A stretch of DNA of 64,000 bases from Streptomyces sp. Y2F8-2 (GTDB lineage: Bacteria; Actinomycetota; Actinomycetes; Streptomycetales; Streptomycetaceae). The position numbers and the translations under genes are program-made. Each line of letters opens with the position of its first letter. Position 1 is the first letter of the stretch. The notes beneath the pieces were generated by a model that saw nothing but the letters and a program-made list of their open reading frames with translations, had not been told where the DNA came from and searched no databases. Where the stretch lies: the NCBI RefSeq assembly GCF_014905555.1, contig NZ_BNGS01000003.1, positions 744,001 through 808,000 of the forward strand. The letters are read 5' to 3'. Positions 52,357-61,059 of this stretch are shown piece after piece.

Positions 52357-53322
52357 ATGTTCGCTGCCTACGCCGCCCGTATCGACCGCGACAACCCCCT
52401 CTCCGGCCTTGAGTTGGGAGAGCGCCCGGCCCCCGAGCGGAGGCCCGGCTGGACGACCGTGACCGTCAAGGCCGCCTCCCTCAACCATCACGACCTCTGG
52501 TCCCTCAGGGGCGTCGGGCTCTCCGAGGACAAGCTCCCCATGATCCTCGGCTGCGACGCGGCCGGCGTCGACGAGGACGGCAACGAGGTCGTCCTCCACT
52601 CCGTCATCGGACAGACCGGCCACGGCGTCGGCCCCGACGAGCCCCGCTCCATCCTCACCGAGCGCTACCAGGGCACGTTCGCCGAACAGGTCTCCGTGCC
52701 CACCTGGAACCTCCTTCCCAAGCCCAGGGAACTCTCCTTCGAGGAGGCCGCCTGCCTCCCCACCGCCTGGCTGACGGCCTACCGCATGCTGTTCACCAAC
52801 GCCGGCGTCCGCCCCGGTGACTCCGTCCTCGTCCAGGGTGCGGGCGGCGGTGTCGCGACCGCCGCGATCGTGCTCGGCAAGGCGGCCGGCCTCAGGGTCT
52901 TCGCCACCAGCCGGGACGAGGCCAAGCGCAAGCGGGCCGTGGAACTGGGCGCCGTGGAGGCCCTGGAGTCCGGGGCGCGGCTGCCGCAGCGTGTGGACGC
53001 CGTCATCGAGACCGTCGGTGCCGCCACCTGGTCCCACTCGGTCAAGTCCCTGCGTCCCGGAGGCACCCTCGTCATCTCGGGTGCCACCAGTGGTGACCGG
53101 CCCTCCCACGCCGAACTCACCCGCATCTTCTTCCTCGAACTGAAGGTCGTCGGCTCCACCATGGGGTCCAAGGACGAACTGGAGGACCTGCTGTCCTTCT
53201 GCGCCGCCACCGGCGTACGCCCCGTCATCGACGAGGTCCTTCCCCTCGACCGGGCCCGTGAGGGCTTCGAACGCTTGGAAGCCGGAGACCAGTTCGGGAA
53301 GATCGTGCTGACCGCCGACTGA
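52357..53322 (+). CDS. Zinc-type alcohol dehydrogenase / quinone oxidoreductase-like protein
   Basis: A 321-residue MDR-superfamily oxidoreductase. VKAASLNHHDLWSLRGVG and MILGCDAAGVDEDGNEVVLHSV are the GroES-like part; SVLVQGAGGGVATAAIVLGKAAG is the nucleotide-binding loop; IDEVLPLDRAREGFERLEAG is the C-terminal signature. The usual catalytic zinc Cys is replaced by Asn/His in SLNHHDLW, as in quinone reductase-like members. The ATG at 52357 is used; the annotated substrate would be a guess. Confidence 0.9.
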   Translation: MFAAYAARIDRDNPLSGLELGERPAPERRPGWTTVTVKAASLNHHDLWSLRGVGLSEDKLPMILGCDAAGVDEDGNEVVLHSVIGQTGHGVGPDEPRSILTERYQGTFAEQVSVPTWNLLPKPRELSFEEAACLPTAWLTAYRMLFTNAGVRPGDSVLVQGAGGGVATAAIVLGKAAGLRVFATSRDEAKRKRAVELGAVEALESGARLPQRVDAVIETVGAATWSHSVKSLRPGGTLVISGATSGDRPSHAELTRIFFLELKVVGSTMGSKDELEDLLSFCAATGVRPVIDEVLPLDRAREGFERLEAGDQFGKIVLTAD

Positions 53323-53347
53323 CGGCGACGGCACCTTCCTCCACGTG

Positions 53348-53387
53348 CCCATGGCGGGCTCGGGATTCGTCCCGAGCCCGCCATGGG
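53348..53387. terminator. Strong terminator with UUCG loop
   Basis: An 18-bp perfect stem (53348-53365 with 53370-53387) closed by a TTCG tetraloop. It isolates the dehydrogenase transcript from the HTH/Clp-N operon. Confidence 0.92.
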
Positions 53388-53404
53388 CGTTTCCATGACC
53401 GGCC

Positions 53405-53449
53405 TGTCAACTATGGTTGACAGGCTCGGAATGTCAACCTATGTTGACA
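53405..53449 (+). promoter_or_regulatory. Twin palindromic operators over a leaderless promoter
   Basis: TGTCAACTATGGTTGACA (53405-53422) and TGTCAACCTATGTTGACA (53432-53449) each have perfect TGTCAAC/GTTGACA arms with a 4-bp centre, 27 bp apart. The promoter is embedded: TTGACA (53417-53422), a 17-bp spacer, and TATGTT (53440-53445). Transcription should start at the A of the ATG at 53452, giving a leaderless mRNA. Binding at either site would block the promoter. Confidence 0.85.
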
Positions 53450-53451
53450 TC

Positions 53452-53661
53452 ATGACCGAAGCAACGGATCTCGCCGAGCGCGCAGGCGACCGTGATCCGC
53501 GAGTGGGGCTGCGAGCCGTCGCCGCGCTGCGCAGGCTGCTGGAGCAGCTGGAGGCGGTTCAGGTGCGCAGCGCGCGCAACCAGGGCTGGTCGTGGCAGGA
53601 GATCGCCGCAGAACTCGGAGTCAGCAGGCAGGCCGTGCACAAGAAGTACGGGAGGCAGTGA
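53452..53661 (+). CDS. Small HTH DNA-binding protein
   Basis: A 69-residue protein (MTEATDLAERAGDRDP). Its second half is a helix-turn-helix with a recognition helix at the very C-terminus (NQGWSWQEIAAELGVSRQAVHKKYGRQ). The N-terminal helix (LRAVAALRRLLEQLEAVQVRSA) likely dimerises. It is probably the autorepressor for the two upstream palindromes. Its stop overlaps the next gene by 1 bp (TGATG). The start is fixed by the leaderless promoter; there is no ribosome site. Confidence 0.85.
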   Translation: MTEATDLAERAGDRDPRVGLRAVAALRRLLEQLEAVQVRSARNQGWSWQEIAAELGVSRQAVHKKYGRQ

Positions 53662-54227
53662 TGTTCGAGAGGTTCACCCAGGACGCCCGCGCGGTGGTCG
53701 TCGGCGCCGTCGCGCACTGCGAACGCGCCGGTGAGCAACGCGTCGACGAAGCCCACCTGCTGCTCGCGCTCCTCGAGAGGGAGGGCGGCCGTGCCGCGTT
53801 CGCCCTGGCAGCGCTCGGGCTGACCGGGCGGCGCGACGCGGTCGAACGGGACCTCGCAGAGGCCCGCCGTCGCGGCGGGCTCACCCGCGCCGACGCGGAC
53901 GCTCTCGCCGGGCTCGGCATCGACCTCACCGCGATCGTCTCCCGGGTCGAGGAGGCACACGGACAGGGCGCGCTGGCCGGGACTCACGCAGGGGCCGTAC
54001 GGCGGTCCGGGCGCCGCCCGTTCACCCGGGGCGCCAAGGACGTACTCACCCGGTCCCTGCGCGCCGCCGTCGCGCACGGCGACCGGCACATCGGTGACGA
54101 GCACCTGCTCCTCGCCCTGACCGCCCGCCCCGGCGTCCCCTCCGAGGTCCTCGCCGACCATGGAGCGACCTACGCGGCCGTGGAGGACCTACTGTGGGGC
54201 GGCAGCGGCCGGGCGAAGGCGGGGTGA
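53661..54227 (+). CDS. Clp N-domain protein without AAA+ module
   Basis: A 188-residue protein with two Clp-N (repeat) motifs: FERFTQDARAVVVGAVAHCERAGEQRVDEAHLLLALLE at the start and FTRGAKDVLTRSLRAAVAHGDRHIGDEHLLLALTA near the end. There is no Walker A/B, so it cannot be an unfoldase. It resembles the N-domain of ClpC/ClpA, which recognises substrates or adaptors, and may act as an adaptor or decoy. It is translationally coupled to the small HTH regulator, which points to a dedicated stress or autoregulatory module. Confidence 0.88.
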   Translation: MFERFTQDARAVVVGAVAHCERAGEQRVDEAHLLLALLEREGGRAAFALAALGLTGRRDAVERDLAEARRRGGLTRADADALAGLGIDLTAIVSRVEEAHGQGALAGTHAGAVRRSGRRPFTRGAKDVLTRSLRAAVAHGDRHIGDEHLLLALTARPGVPSEVLADHGATYAAVEDLLWGGSGRAKAG

Positions 54228-54267
54228 GCCCACCCGCCGGGCGACGCTCGGCCGGTCGTGAGGAGCC

Positions 54268-55308
54268 CTAACCCTTCCGCGACCGCAGCGTCGCCCCGAT
54301 GTGCGCCGCCGCCGTCGACAGATGCCGGCGGGCGTCGCGCAACTGCTCCTCCGTCACCCCGTGATCCCGGGCCGCGTCACGGATGTCGTCACGGAAGCGG
54401 TCCAGGAGCCGGTCCAGGGCGCGGGCCGGGTCGCCCGGGAAGTCCTCGTGCGCCCAGGACGGTTCGTACGCACCCGGGAAGTCCTCCGGGGTCGTCGCGT
54501 ACTCGGGCTGCTCCGCCGTCTTGGACGCGCCCGCGGCCCCCGGGCGCCCGAAGCCGAAGTCCTTGCCGAAGTCCTTGCCGAACTCGCCGAACTCCTTGGC
54601 CAGTTCGGCCAGACCCTCCCGTACGCCCGTCGGCCAGTCGCCCCGCGCGAAGTGGTCCTGGACCTGCTCCTGCACCCGTCGCGCCATGCGCTGCAGCTCC
54701 TCCTGCGCCTGGGCGCGAGCCCGCTCCTGCGCCTCCTTGGCCTGGCGGCGTGCCCTCTGGGCCTCCTCGCGGGCCCGTCGGCTCTCGTCCTTGGCGCGCC
54801 GGGCCTGCTCCTTCCACTCCTGCTTGACGCGGCGCATCTCCTCCCGGGCGGCGCGCCACGCCTCCTTCTCTGCCTGGTCGCCGTACGCCCCGAAGGCACC
54901 CTCGTGCTCCTTGGTGCCCCGGCGCGCCTCGGAGACCGCGGCCCGCATCTCGCGGCGCAGGTCACCCGCCGCCCCTCGGACGTCCGCCTGGATCTCGGCG
55001 GCCAGCTCGGCGACCGACTCACGGATCTCCAGCTCCAGGTCGGCCAGTTCACCGCTGCGGTCGGCCAGTTCGGCGCGGCCCGCGTCCGTGATCGCGTACA
55101 CCTTGCGGCCGCCCTCGGTGGTGTGCGTGACCAGGCCCTCGGCCTCCAGCTTGGCCAGCCGGGGGTAGACGGTGCCGGCGGACGGTGCGTACAGCCCCTG
55201 GAAGCGCTCCTCCAGCAACCGGATCACCTCGTATCCGTGGCGTGGTGCCTCGTCGAGGAGCTTCAGCAGGTACAGCCGCAGGCGTCCATGGGCGAAGACG
55301 GGAGGCAT
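54268..55308 (-). CDS. PadR-family regulator with long coiled-coil extension
   Basis: A 346-residue protein. Residues ~1-85 are a PadR winged helix (LRLYLLKLLDEAPRHGYEVIRLLEERFQGLYAPSAGTVYPRLAKLEAEGLVTHTTEGGRKVYAIT). Residues ~95-240 are a highly charged helix/coiled coil (REEMRRVKQEWKEQARRAKDESRRAREEAQRARRQ). It is far longer than ordinary PadR proteins (~110-180). The C-terminal part has repeated EFGEFGKDFGKDFGF and a final helical domain. It lies 1 bp behind the DUF4097 gene and probably regulates that operon through an AT-rich palindrome. Confidence 0.9.
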   Translation of the reverse strand: MPPVFAHGRLRLYLLKLLDEAPRHGYEVIRLLEERFQGLYAPSAGTVYPRLAKLEAEGLVTHTTEGGRKVYAITDAGRAELADRSGELADLELEIRESVAELAAEIQADVRGAAGDLRREMRAAVSEARRGTKEHEGAFGAYGDQAEKEAWRAAREEMRRVKQEWKEQARRAKDESRRAREEAQRARRQAKEAQERARAQAQEELQRMARRVQEQVQDHFARGDWPTGVREGLAELAKEFGEFGKDFGKDFGFGRPGAAGASKTAEQPEYATTPEDFPGAYEPSWAHEDFPGDPARALDRLLDRFRDDIRDAARDHGVTEEQLRDARRHLSTAAAHIGATLRSRKG

Positions 55309-55309
55309 G

Positions 55310-56242
55310 TCAGAGCCCCTTCCGCTCGGCAGGGCCGCCGGTCGTGCCGTGGGCGGCACGGTCGGCCGGGGCGGCGTCGTCGCTGCTGGTGCCGCGGGAC
55401 GCGTCGGCGGGCGGAGTTTCCCATGGCTCGTCCTCGGCGGGTGGGCGGCGCAGCAGGGCGATGGAGCCGGAGACGGTGGTCGCCTTCAGCCGGCCGTTGC
55501 CCCCGCCCAGGCGGCCCGTGATCTTCTTCGCGCCCCACTGCCCGGTGACGCGCAGGTCGTCGAAGGCGTTGGACACCGTGCCGCTCGCGGTGTTCGCCTC
55601 CACCTCGGCGTCCGCCGGGTGGGGGAGACGGATGGCGATCTCGCCCGAGACGTTCGTCAGACGGGCGTCGGTGGGACCGCTCGTGGGATCGAGGTCCAGG
55701 ATGATCGAACCGCTGACGGAGTCGGCCTTCACGGACGGGCACGCGCCCTCGATGACGGTCAGGTCGCCGGAGACGGAGTTGAGCCGCAACTCGCCGGTGA
55801 CGCCCTGGGCCTCCACGTTCCCCGACACCGTGGTGGCGCGGACCGGGCCGGAGAGACCGACCAGGGTCGTCGCTCCCGTGACGCTCTTGACGTCGGCGCC
55901 GCCGTCGATCCCGGAGACCAGGGCGTCCGCTCCCACCACGCCCACCTCCACGCGGGTGGCCGCCGGGACGGCGAGGGAGACCACCGCGCTGCGACGCCAG
56001 CCCTTCGGGTCGAGCCACTTGAGGAAGCCCTTCCAGGGCAGGTCGTCGTAGGCCACGGTGAGGGTGCCGTCCTTCTGTGTCACCGTCAGGGCGGGGCCCT
56101 CGACCTGCGAGACCTCCAGCCGTGCGGAACCCTCGTCGGTGCCCACCACGTTCACCGTTCCGTTGACGATGCGCACATGGAGTGCGGTCACCGGGTCGTC
56201 GAAGGTGAGCTTCCTCGGCTCTGCGACGGACCACTCGGGCAT
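55310..56242 (-). CDS. DUF4097 family beta-strand repeat protein
   Basis: A 310-residue soluble protein (ATG at 56242 after a perfect GAGGAGGT). It consists of serial short beta-strand repeats with the V-SG pattern (TTVSGNVEAQGV, NSVSGDLTVIEG, DSVSGSIILDLD, TNVSGEIAIRLP, TTVSGSIALLR), the DUF4097 right-handed parallel beta-helix style. It is found coupled to PadR regulators in Streptomyces. No enzyme motif; a surface or envelope-stress adhesin-like or scaffold role is possible but unproven. Confidence 0.88.
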   Translation of the reverse strand: MPEWSVAEPRKLTFDDPVTALHVRIVNGTVNVVGTDEGSARLEVSQVEGPALTVTQKDGTLTVAYDDLPWKGFLKWLDPKGWRRSAVVSLAVPAATRVEVGVVGADALVSGIDGGADVKSVTGATTLVGLSGPVRATTVSGNVEAQGVTGELRLNSVSGDLTVIEGACPSVKADSVSGSIILDLDPTSGPTDARLTNVSGEIAIRLPHPADAEVEANTASGTVSNAFDDLRVTGQWGAKKITGRLGGGNGRLKATTVSGSIALLRRPPAEDEPWETPPADASRGTSSDDAAPADRAAHGTTGGPAERKGL

Positions 56243-56343
56243 GGTGCTGACCTCCTCGGCCGGTGCGGGCGCGGGCGGGCGACGGGCGGTCGCCTCGGCA
56301 GGCCCGCACGCCGCACACGCTCGCCACACGTCGACGGACGCGG

Positions 56344-56377
56344 CATATCGCGTCTTCGCTATTCACGATATATCGCG
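56344..56377 (-). promoter_or_regulatory. AT-rich palindromic operator of the DUF4097-padR operon
   Basis: CGATATATCG (56366-56375) is a perfect palindrome in a GC-rich setting, extended to CGCGATATATCGTG on the minus strand. A second half-site CGCGATATG lies at 56344-56352. It is ~100 bp upstream of the operon start and is a likely PadR autoregulatory site. Confidence 0.6.
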
Positions 56378-56424
56378 GACACGGGAAGTCAAGACACTCG
56401 TTCCGGTGATCGCTCACGCACAAC

Positions 56425-56458
56425 GGTGGGGCGCCCCCGTCCACGGGGGCGCCCCACC
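56425..56458 (-). terminator. Terminator of DUF6104 gene
   Basis: GGTGGGGCGCCCCCGT (56425-56440) pairs perfectly with ACGGGGGCGCCCCACC (56443-56458). It lies 13 bp past the DUF6104 stop. Confidence 0.9.
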
Positions 56459-56470
56459 TGACGATGCCGC

Positions 56471-56650
56471 CTACTCGTCTTCCTCGTCGTCCAGCCGTGC
56501 CAGCCAGGTCGCCAGCCGCTCCACCGGCACTTCGAAGTCCGGGTTGAGGTCGACGAACGTCCGCAGCTGCTCGGCGAGCCACTCGAAGGTGATCTCCTCC
56601 TCGCCGCGCCGCTTCTCCAGTTCCTCGATTCCACGGTCGGTGAAGTACAT
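56471..56650 (-). CDS. DUF6104-like small acidic protein
   Basis: A 59-residue protein (MYFTDRGIEELEKRRGEEEI) ending in a run of Asp/Glu. Helical and acidic, with TFEWLAEQLRTFVDLNPDFEVPVERLATWLARLDD. It is found in many Streptomyces under the DUF6104 label, as I recall; function unknown. The ATG at 56650 is preferred to a longer frame because the upstream part lacks family resemblance. Monocistronic with its own terminator. Confidence 0.78.
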   Translation of the reverse strand: MYFTDRGIEELEKRRGEEEITFEWLAEQLRTFVDLNPDFEVPVERLATWLARLDDEEDE

Positions 56651-56888
56651 GGACTGCTCCCCTGCGCTCGTCTCCGGGACGGACTCCGGAAAACAGCCTA
56701 CGTACTGGTCGGGGAGGTGGTGCGGGCACATCGGTCACCCTCCTCGATCCACGAGCGATCTGCGCCGGTGCATCCGCCGAGGGATGGCCGGAGGGCCCCG
56801 GCTCCCGAGGAGCGGCCGCAGTCCGCCGCACTGCTTCGGAGCGGGCGCCGCACACCGCGGCGCTCGTAACCCCCGTGGTGACGCACAG

Positions 56889-56922
56889 AGGTCCGGCCCC
56901 GGGGGATACCGGGGCCGGACCT
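56889..56922 (-). terminator. Terminator of the 2-oxoglutarate dehydrogenase gene
   Basis: AGGTCCGGCCCCGG (56889-56902) pairs with CCGGGGCCGGACCT (56909-56922), loop GGGATA, 25 bp beyond the stop. The spacer 56651-56888 upstream of DUF6104 holds no further recognised element. Confidence 0.9.
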
Positions 56923-56946
56923 CCAGGGCCGGGTGTGGTCCGAGGC

Positions 56947-59900
56947 CTACGCCTCGAACACCTCACGCACCAGCTGCTCCTGCTCCGCCTGGTGCCGCTT
57001 CGCCGAGCCCACCGCGGGGGACGACGAGTGCGGGCGGGAGATGCGGCGCAGGCGCTCGCCGGCCGGGATGTCCGCGCCGACCGCCAGGTCCAGGTGGTCG
57101 ATGAGGTTCAGGGCGATGAACGGCCAGGCGCCCTGGTTCGCCGGCTCCTCCTGGGCCCACAGGTACTTCTCGGCGTTCGGGTACTTCTTGATCTCCTCCT
57201 GGAGCTCCGCACCCGGCAGCGGGTACAGGCGCTCGAGGCGGATGAGCGCGGTGTCCGTGATGCCGCGCTTGGTGCGCTCGGCCTCCAGGTCGTAGTACAG
57301 CTTGCCGGCCACGAAGACGACCTTGCGGACGGCAGCGGGGTCCACCGCCGAGTCGCCGATCACCGGGCGGAACTGACCCGAGGTGAACTCCTCCGTCTTC
57401 GACGCGGCGGCCTTGAGACGCAGCATCGACTTCGGGGTGAAGACCACCAGCGGCTTGTGGTGCGGGTTGTGCACCTGCCAGCGCAGGAGGTGGAAGTAGT
57501 TCGACGGGAGGGTCGGCATGGCGACCGTCATGTTGTTCTGGGCGCAGAGCTGGAGGAACCGCTCGACGCGGGCCGAAGAGTGGTCCGGGCCCTGACCCTC
57601 GTAGCCGTGGGGGAGCAGCAGGACGACACCGCTCGTCTGGCCCCACTTCTGCTCCGCCGCCGAGATGTACTCGTCGACCACCGTCTGCGCGCCGTTGACG
57701 AAGTCGCCGAACTGCGCCTCCCACATCACGAGCGCGTCGGGGCGGGCCAGCGAGTAGCCGTACTCGAAGCCCATGACCGCGTACTCGGACAGAAGGGAGT
57801 TGTAGACGTTGTAGCGCGCCTGGTCCTCGGCGAGGTACTGGAGCGGGGTGTACTCCTCGCCCGTCTGGCGGTCGATGAGGACCGCGTGGCGCTGGCCGAA
57901 CGTGCCCCGCTGCGAGTCCTGACCGGACAGGCGGACCGGGGTGCCCTCCAGGAGGAGGGAGCCGACCGCGAGGGTCTCGCCCATGCCCCAGTCGATCGTG
58001 CCGTCCTCGACCATCGCCGCCCGGCGCTGCAGCTGCGGCAGCAGACGCGGGTGCACGTGGAAGGAATCGGGGATGTTGACCTGGGACTCGGCGATCCGCT
58101 TCACGACCTCCGTGGAGATCGCGGTGTTCACGGCGACCGGGAACTCCGCCTGCGGGTCCGACACCGGGCCGACGCTCGGCTGGGCGGTCGTGGCCTCGCG
58201 GACCTCCGTGAAGACCTTCTCCAGCTGGCCCTGGTAGTCCTGCAGGGCCTGCTCGGCCTCCTCCAGGGTGATGTCGCCGCGACCGATCAGGGACTCGGTG
58301 TACAGCTTGCGCACCGAGCGCTTCTTGTCGATCAGGTCGTACATCAGCGGCTGGGTGAAGGCCGGGTTGTCCGACTCGTTGTGACCGCGGCGGCGGTAGC
58401 AGATGAGGTCGATCACCACGTCCTTGTTGAACGCCTGGCGGAACTCGAAGGCGAGCCGCGCGACGCGCACGACGGCCTCGGGGTCGTCGCCGTTCACGTG
58501 GAAGATCGGGGCCTCGATCATGCGGGCCACGTCCGTCGCGTACATGGAGGAGCGCGAGGACTCGGGGGCCGCGGTGAAGCCGACCTGGTTGTTGATGACG
58601 ATGTGGACCGTGCCGCCGGTGCGGTAGCCGCGCAGCTGCGACATGTTCAGGGTCTCGGCCACCACGCCCTGGCCCGCGAAGGCCGCGTCGCCGTGGATCG
58701 CCACCGGCAGGACCGTGAAGTCCGTACCGCCCTTGTTGATGATGTCCTGCTTGGCCCGGGTGATGCCTTCGATGACCGGGTCGACCGTCTCCAGATGGGA
58801 CGGGTTCGCGGCCAGCGAGACCTTGATCTGCTCGCCGTCCAGGCCCGTGAAGGTGCCCTCGGCGCCCAGGTGGTACTTCACGTCGCCGGAGCCGTGCATC
58901 GACTTCGGGTCGAGGTTGCCCTCGAACTCGCGGAAGATCTGCGCATACGACTTGCCGACGATGTTCGCCAGCACGTTCAGGCGGCCGCGGTGGGCCATGC
59001 CGATGACGACCTCGTCCAGGCGGGACTCGGCAGCGGAGTCGATCACCGCGTCGAGCAGCGGGATGACGGACTCGCCGCCCTCGAGGGAGAAGCGCTTCTG
59101 GCCGACGTACTTCGTCTGCAGGAAGGTCTCGAAGGCCTCCGCCGCGTTCAGCCGGCGCAGGATGCGCAGCTGCTCCTCGCGCTCCGGCTTGGAGTGCGCG
59201 CGCTCCACGCGGTCCTGGATCCACTTGCGCTGCTTGGGGTCCTGGATGTGCATGTACTCGATGCCGGTGGTGCGGCAGTACGAGTCGCGGAGCACGCCGA
59301 GGATGTCCCGCAGCTTCATCATCGACTTGCCGGCGAAGCCGCCGACGGCGAACTCGCGTTCCAGGTCCCACAGGGTGAGGCCGTGCTCGACGATGTCCAG
59401 GTCGGGGTGCTTGCGCTGGCGGTACTCCAGCGGGTCGGTGTCGGCCATGACGTGGCCGCGGACCCGGTAGGAGTGGATCAGCTCGAAGACGCGGGCGGCC
59501 TTGGTGACGTCGTCGTCGTGGCTGGCGTCGATGTCCTTGAGCCAGCGGACCGGCTCGTAGGGGATGCGCAGGGCCTCGAAGATCTCGTCGTAGAAGCGGT
59601 TCTCGCCCAGCAGCAGGTTCGCGACCTGGCGGAGGAACTCGCCGGAGGCGGCGCCCTGGATCACCCGGTGGTCGTAGGTCGACGTGAGCGTCATGACCTT
59701 GGAGATGCCGAGCTTGTTCAGGGTGTCCTGGGAGGTGCCCTGGAACTCCGCGGGGTAGTCCATGGAGCCGACGCCCATGATCACCGACTGCCCGGGCATC
59801 AGGCGCGGCACGGAGTGGACGGTACCGAGGCCGCCGGGGTTGGTGAGGGAGACGGTGACGCCGGTGAAGTCGTCCATCGTCAGCTTGCCGTCGCGGGCGC

Positions 59901-60774
59901 GGCGGACGATGTCCTCGTAGGCCTGCCAGAACTCGAAGAAGTTCAGCGTCTCGGCCTTCTTGATCGCCGCGACGACGAGCTGGCGGTCGCCGTTGGGCTT
60001 GACCAGGTCGATGGCGAGGCCGAGGTTGACGTGGTCCGGCTTGACGAGGGTGGGCTTGCCGTCCTTCTCCGCGTAGTGCCAGTTCATCGACGGCATCGCC
60101 TTGATGGCCTGGACCATCGCGTAGCCGATGAGGTGGGTGAAGGAGATCTTCCCGCCGCGGGCGCGCTTGAGGTGGTTGTTGATGACGATGCGGTTGTCGA
60201 AGAGCAGCTTCACCGGGACCGCGCGCACGGACGTGGCCGTGGGGATCTCCAGGGAGGCGTTCATGTTCTTCGCGACGGCGGCGGCGGGGCCGCGCAGCGT
60301 CACCAGTTCGGGGCCGGCGGGGGCCTCGGACACGGGCTCGTCCTTCTTGGGCTGGGCGGGGGCCGCGGCGGGCTTCGCGGCGGCGGGTGCGGCGGGCTTG
60401 GCCGGAGCCGGGGCGGCGGCCGCCGGGGCGGGCTTCGCCGGGGCCGGTGCGGCGGCGGGCTGCGGTGCGGCGGCGGCCGGGGCCTGCGGTGCGGCGGGGG
60501 CCGCGGGGGCGGCCTGCGCTGCCTGGGGCGCCGTGGTGGTCTCCGCGGCCCCCGCGGCCGCGGTACCCGCCGGAGCCGAGGCGGCAGCGGCGGCGGCCCC
60601 GGGCTTGTAGTCGGCGAAGAAGTCCCACCAGGCACGGTCTACCGAATTCGGGTCCTGGAGGTACTGCTGATAGATCTCGTCGACGAGCCACTCGTTGGGA
60701 CCGAACGCAGCAGCGGGATTCCTCCCGGCTTGGTCGTCGGTCGAGACGCTCGGGTTACTCGGGGACTGTGGCGA
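56947..60774 (-). CDS. kgd: Multifunctional 2-oxoglutarate dehydrogenase E1 with fused E2-type domain (Kgd)
   Basis: TCA-cycle enzyme converting 2-oxoglutarate towards succinyl-CoA or succinic semialdehyde. About 1,275 residues. Layout: an N-terminal E1 helix ([30 protein letters not shown]), an Ala/Pro-rich linker (~70-125), an E2-like acyltransferase domain (~140-370) ending [18 protein letters not shown] with the catalytic His, and then the thiamine-diphosphate E1 module with [17 protein letters not shown] and [13 protein letters not shown]. This architecture is that of mycobacterial Kgd. No lipoyl domain is seen. The GTG at 60774 ([10 protein letters not shown]) is chosen; an in-frame GTG at 60804 would add 10 residues. 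Confidence 0.95.
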   Translation of the reverse strand, partial: SPQSPSNPSVSTDDQAGRNPAAAFGPNEWLVDEIYQQYLQDPNSVDRAWWDFFADYKPGAAAAAASAPAGTAAAGAAETTTAPQAAQAAPAAPAAPQAPAAAAPQPAAAPAPAKPAPAAAAPAPAKPAAPAAAKPAAAPAQPKKDEPVSEAPAGPELVTLRGPAAAVAKNMNASLEIPTATSVRAVPVKLLFDNRIVINNHLKRARGGKISFTHLIGYAMVQAIKAMPSMNWHYAEKDGKPTLVKPDHVNLGLAIDLVKPNGDRQLVVAAIKKAETLNFFEFWQAYEDIVRRARDGKLTMDDFTGVTVSLTNPGGLGTVHSVPRLMPGQSVIMGVGSMDYPAEFQGTSQDTLNKLGISKVMTLTSTYDHRVIQGAASGEFLRQVANLLLGENRFYDEIFEALRIPYEPVRWLKDIDASHDDDVTKAARVFELIHSYRVRGHVMADTDPLEYRQRKHPDLDIVEHGLTLWDLEREFAVGGFAGKSMMKLRDILGVLRDSYCRTTGIEYMHIQDPKQRKWIQDRVERAHSKPEREEQLRILRRLNAAEAFETFLQTKYVGQKRFSLEGGESVIPLLDAVIDSAAESRLDEVVIGMAHRGRLNVLANIVGKSYAQIFREFEGNLDPKSMHGSGDVKYHLGAEGTFTGLDGEQIKVSLAANPSHLETVDPVIEGITRAKQDIINKGGTDFTVLPVAIHGDAAFAGQGVVAETLNMSQLRGYRTGGTVHIVINNQVGFTAAPESSRSSMYATDVARMIEAPIFHVNGDDPEAVVRVARLAFEFRQAFNKDVVIDLICYRRRGHNESDNPAFTQPLMYDLIDKKRSVRKLYTESLIGRGDITLEEAEQALQDYQGQLEKVFTEVREATTAQPSVGPVSDPQAEFPVAVNTAISTEVVKRIAESQVNIPDSFHVHPRLLPQLQRRAAMVEDGTIDWGMGETLAVGSLLLEGTPVRLSGQDSQRGTFGQRHAVLIDRQTGEEYTPLQYLAEDQARYNVYNSLLSEYAVMGFEYGYSLARPDALVMWEAQFGDFVNGAQTVVDEYISAAEQKWGQTSGVVLLLPHGYEGQGPDHSSARVERFLQLCAQNNMTVAMPTLPSNYFHLLRWQVHNPHHKPLVVFTPKSMLRLKAAASKTEEFTSGQFRPVIGDSAVDPAAVRKVVFVAGKLYYDLEAERTKRGITDTALIRLERLYPLPGAELQEEIKKYPNAEKYLWAQEEPANQGAWPFIALNLIDHLDLAVGADIPAGERLRRISRPHSSSPAVGSAKRHQAEQEQLVREVFEA

Positions 60775-61059
60775 CACGGCGGCAACCGCCCTCTTCCGCT
60801 TCACAAGGTGATTGGACAGCGGGAATAAAGGCTACGCCTCCAAGACCGTGAAGGTCAGGTCGGGCCGGTTCATCGTCGCGTAAGTCACATCAGAAAGTGC
60901 GTTTCAGGGGTTGAAATGGCGGGAAACAAGCGTGGTTCCGGTTGTGGACGGGTGCGACGACCCGGGCCCGGCGCGGGGAGTACGCGGGCCTCTGCCTGAT
61001 CACACGTGTCCGGCTGCGCGGACAGGCATGGATCTTGTTGCTCCGCTTCGAACTTTACG

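Noticed and set aside
56875..60828. Very long open frame (~1,300 codons) on the + strand opposite kgd
   Set aside because: It mirrors the codon structure of the minus-strand enzyme gene, as expected for GC-rich coding DNA. Its translation is low complexity (Arg/Val/Asp/Leu/Gly runs) with no domain.
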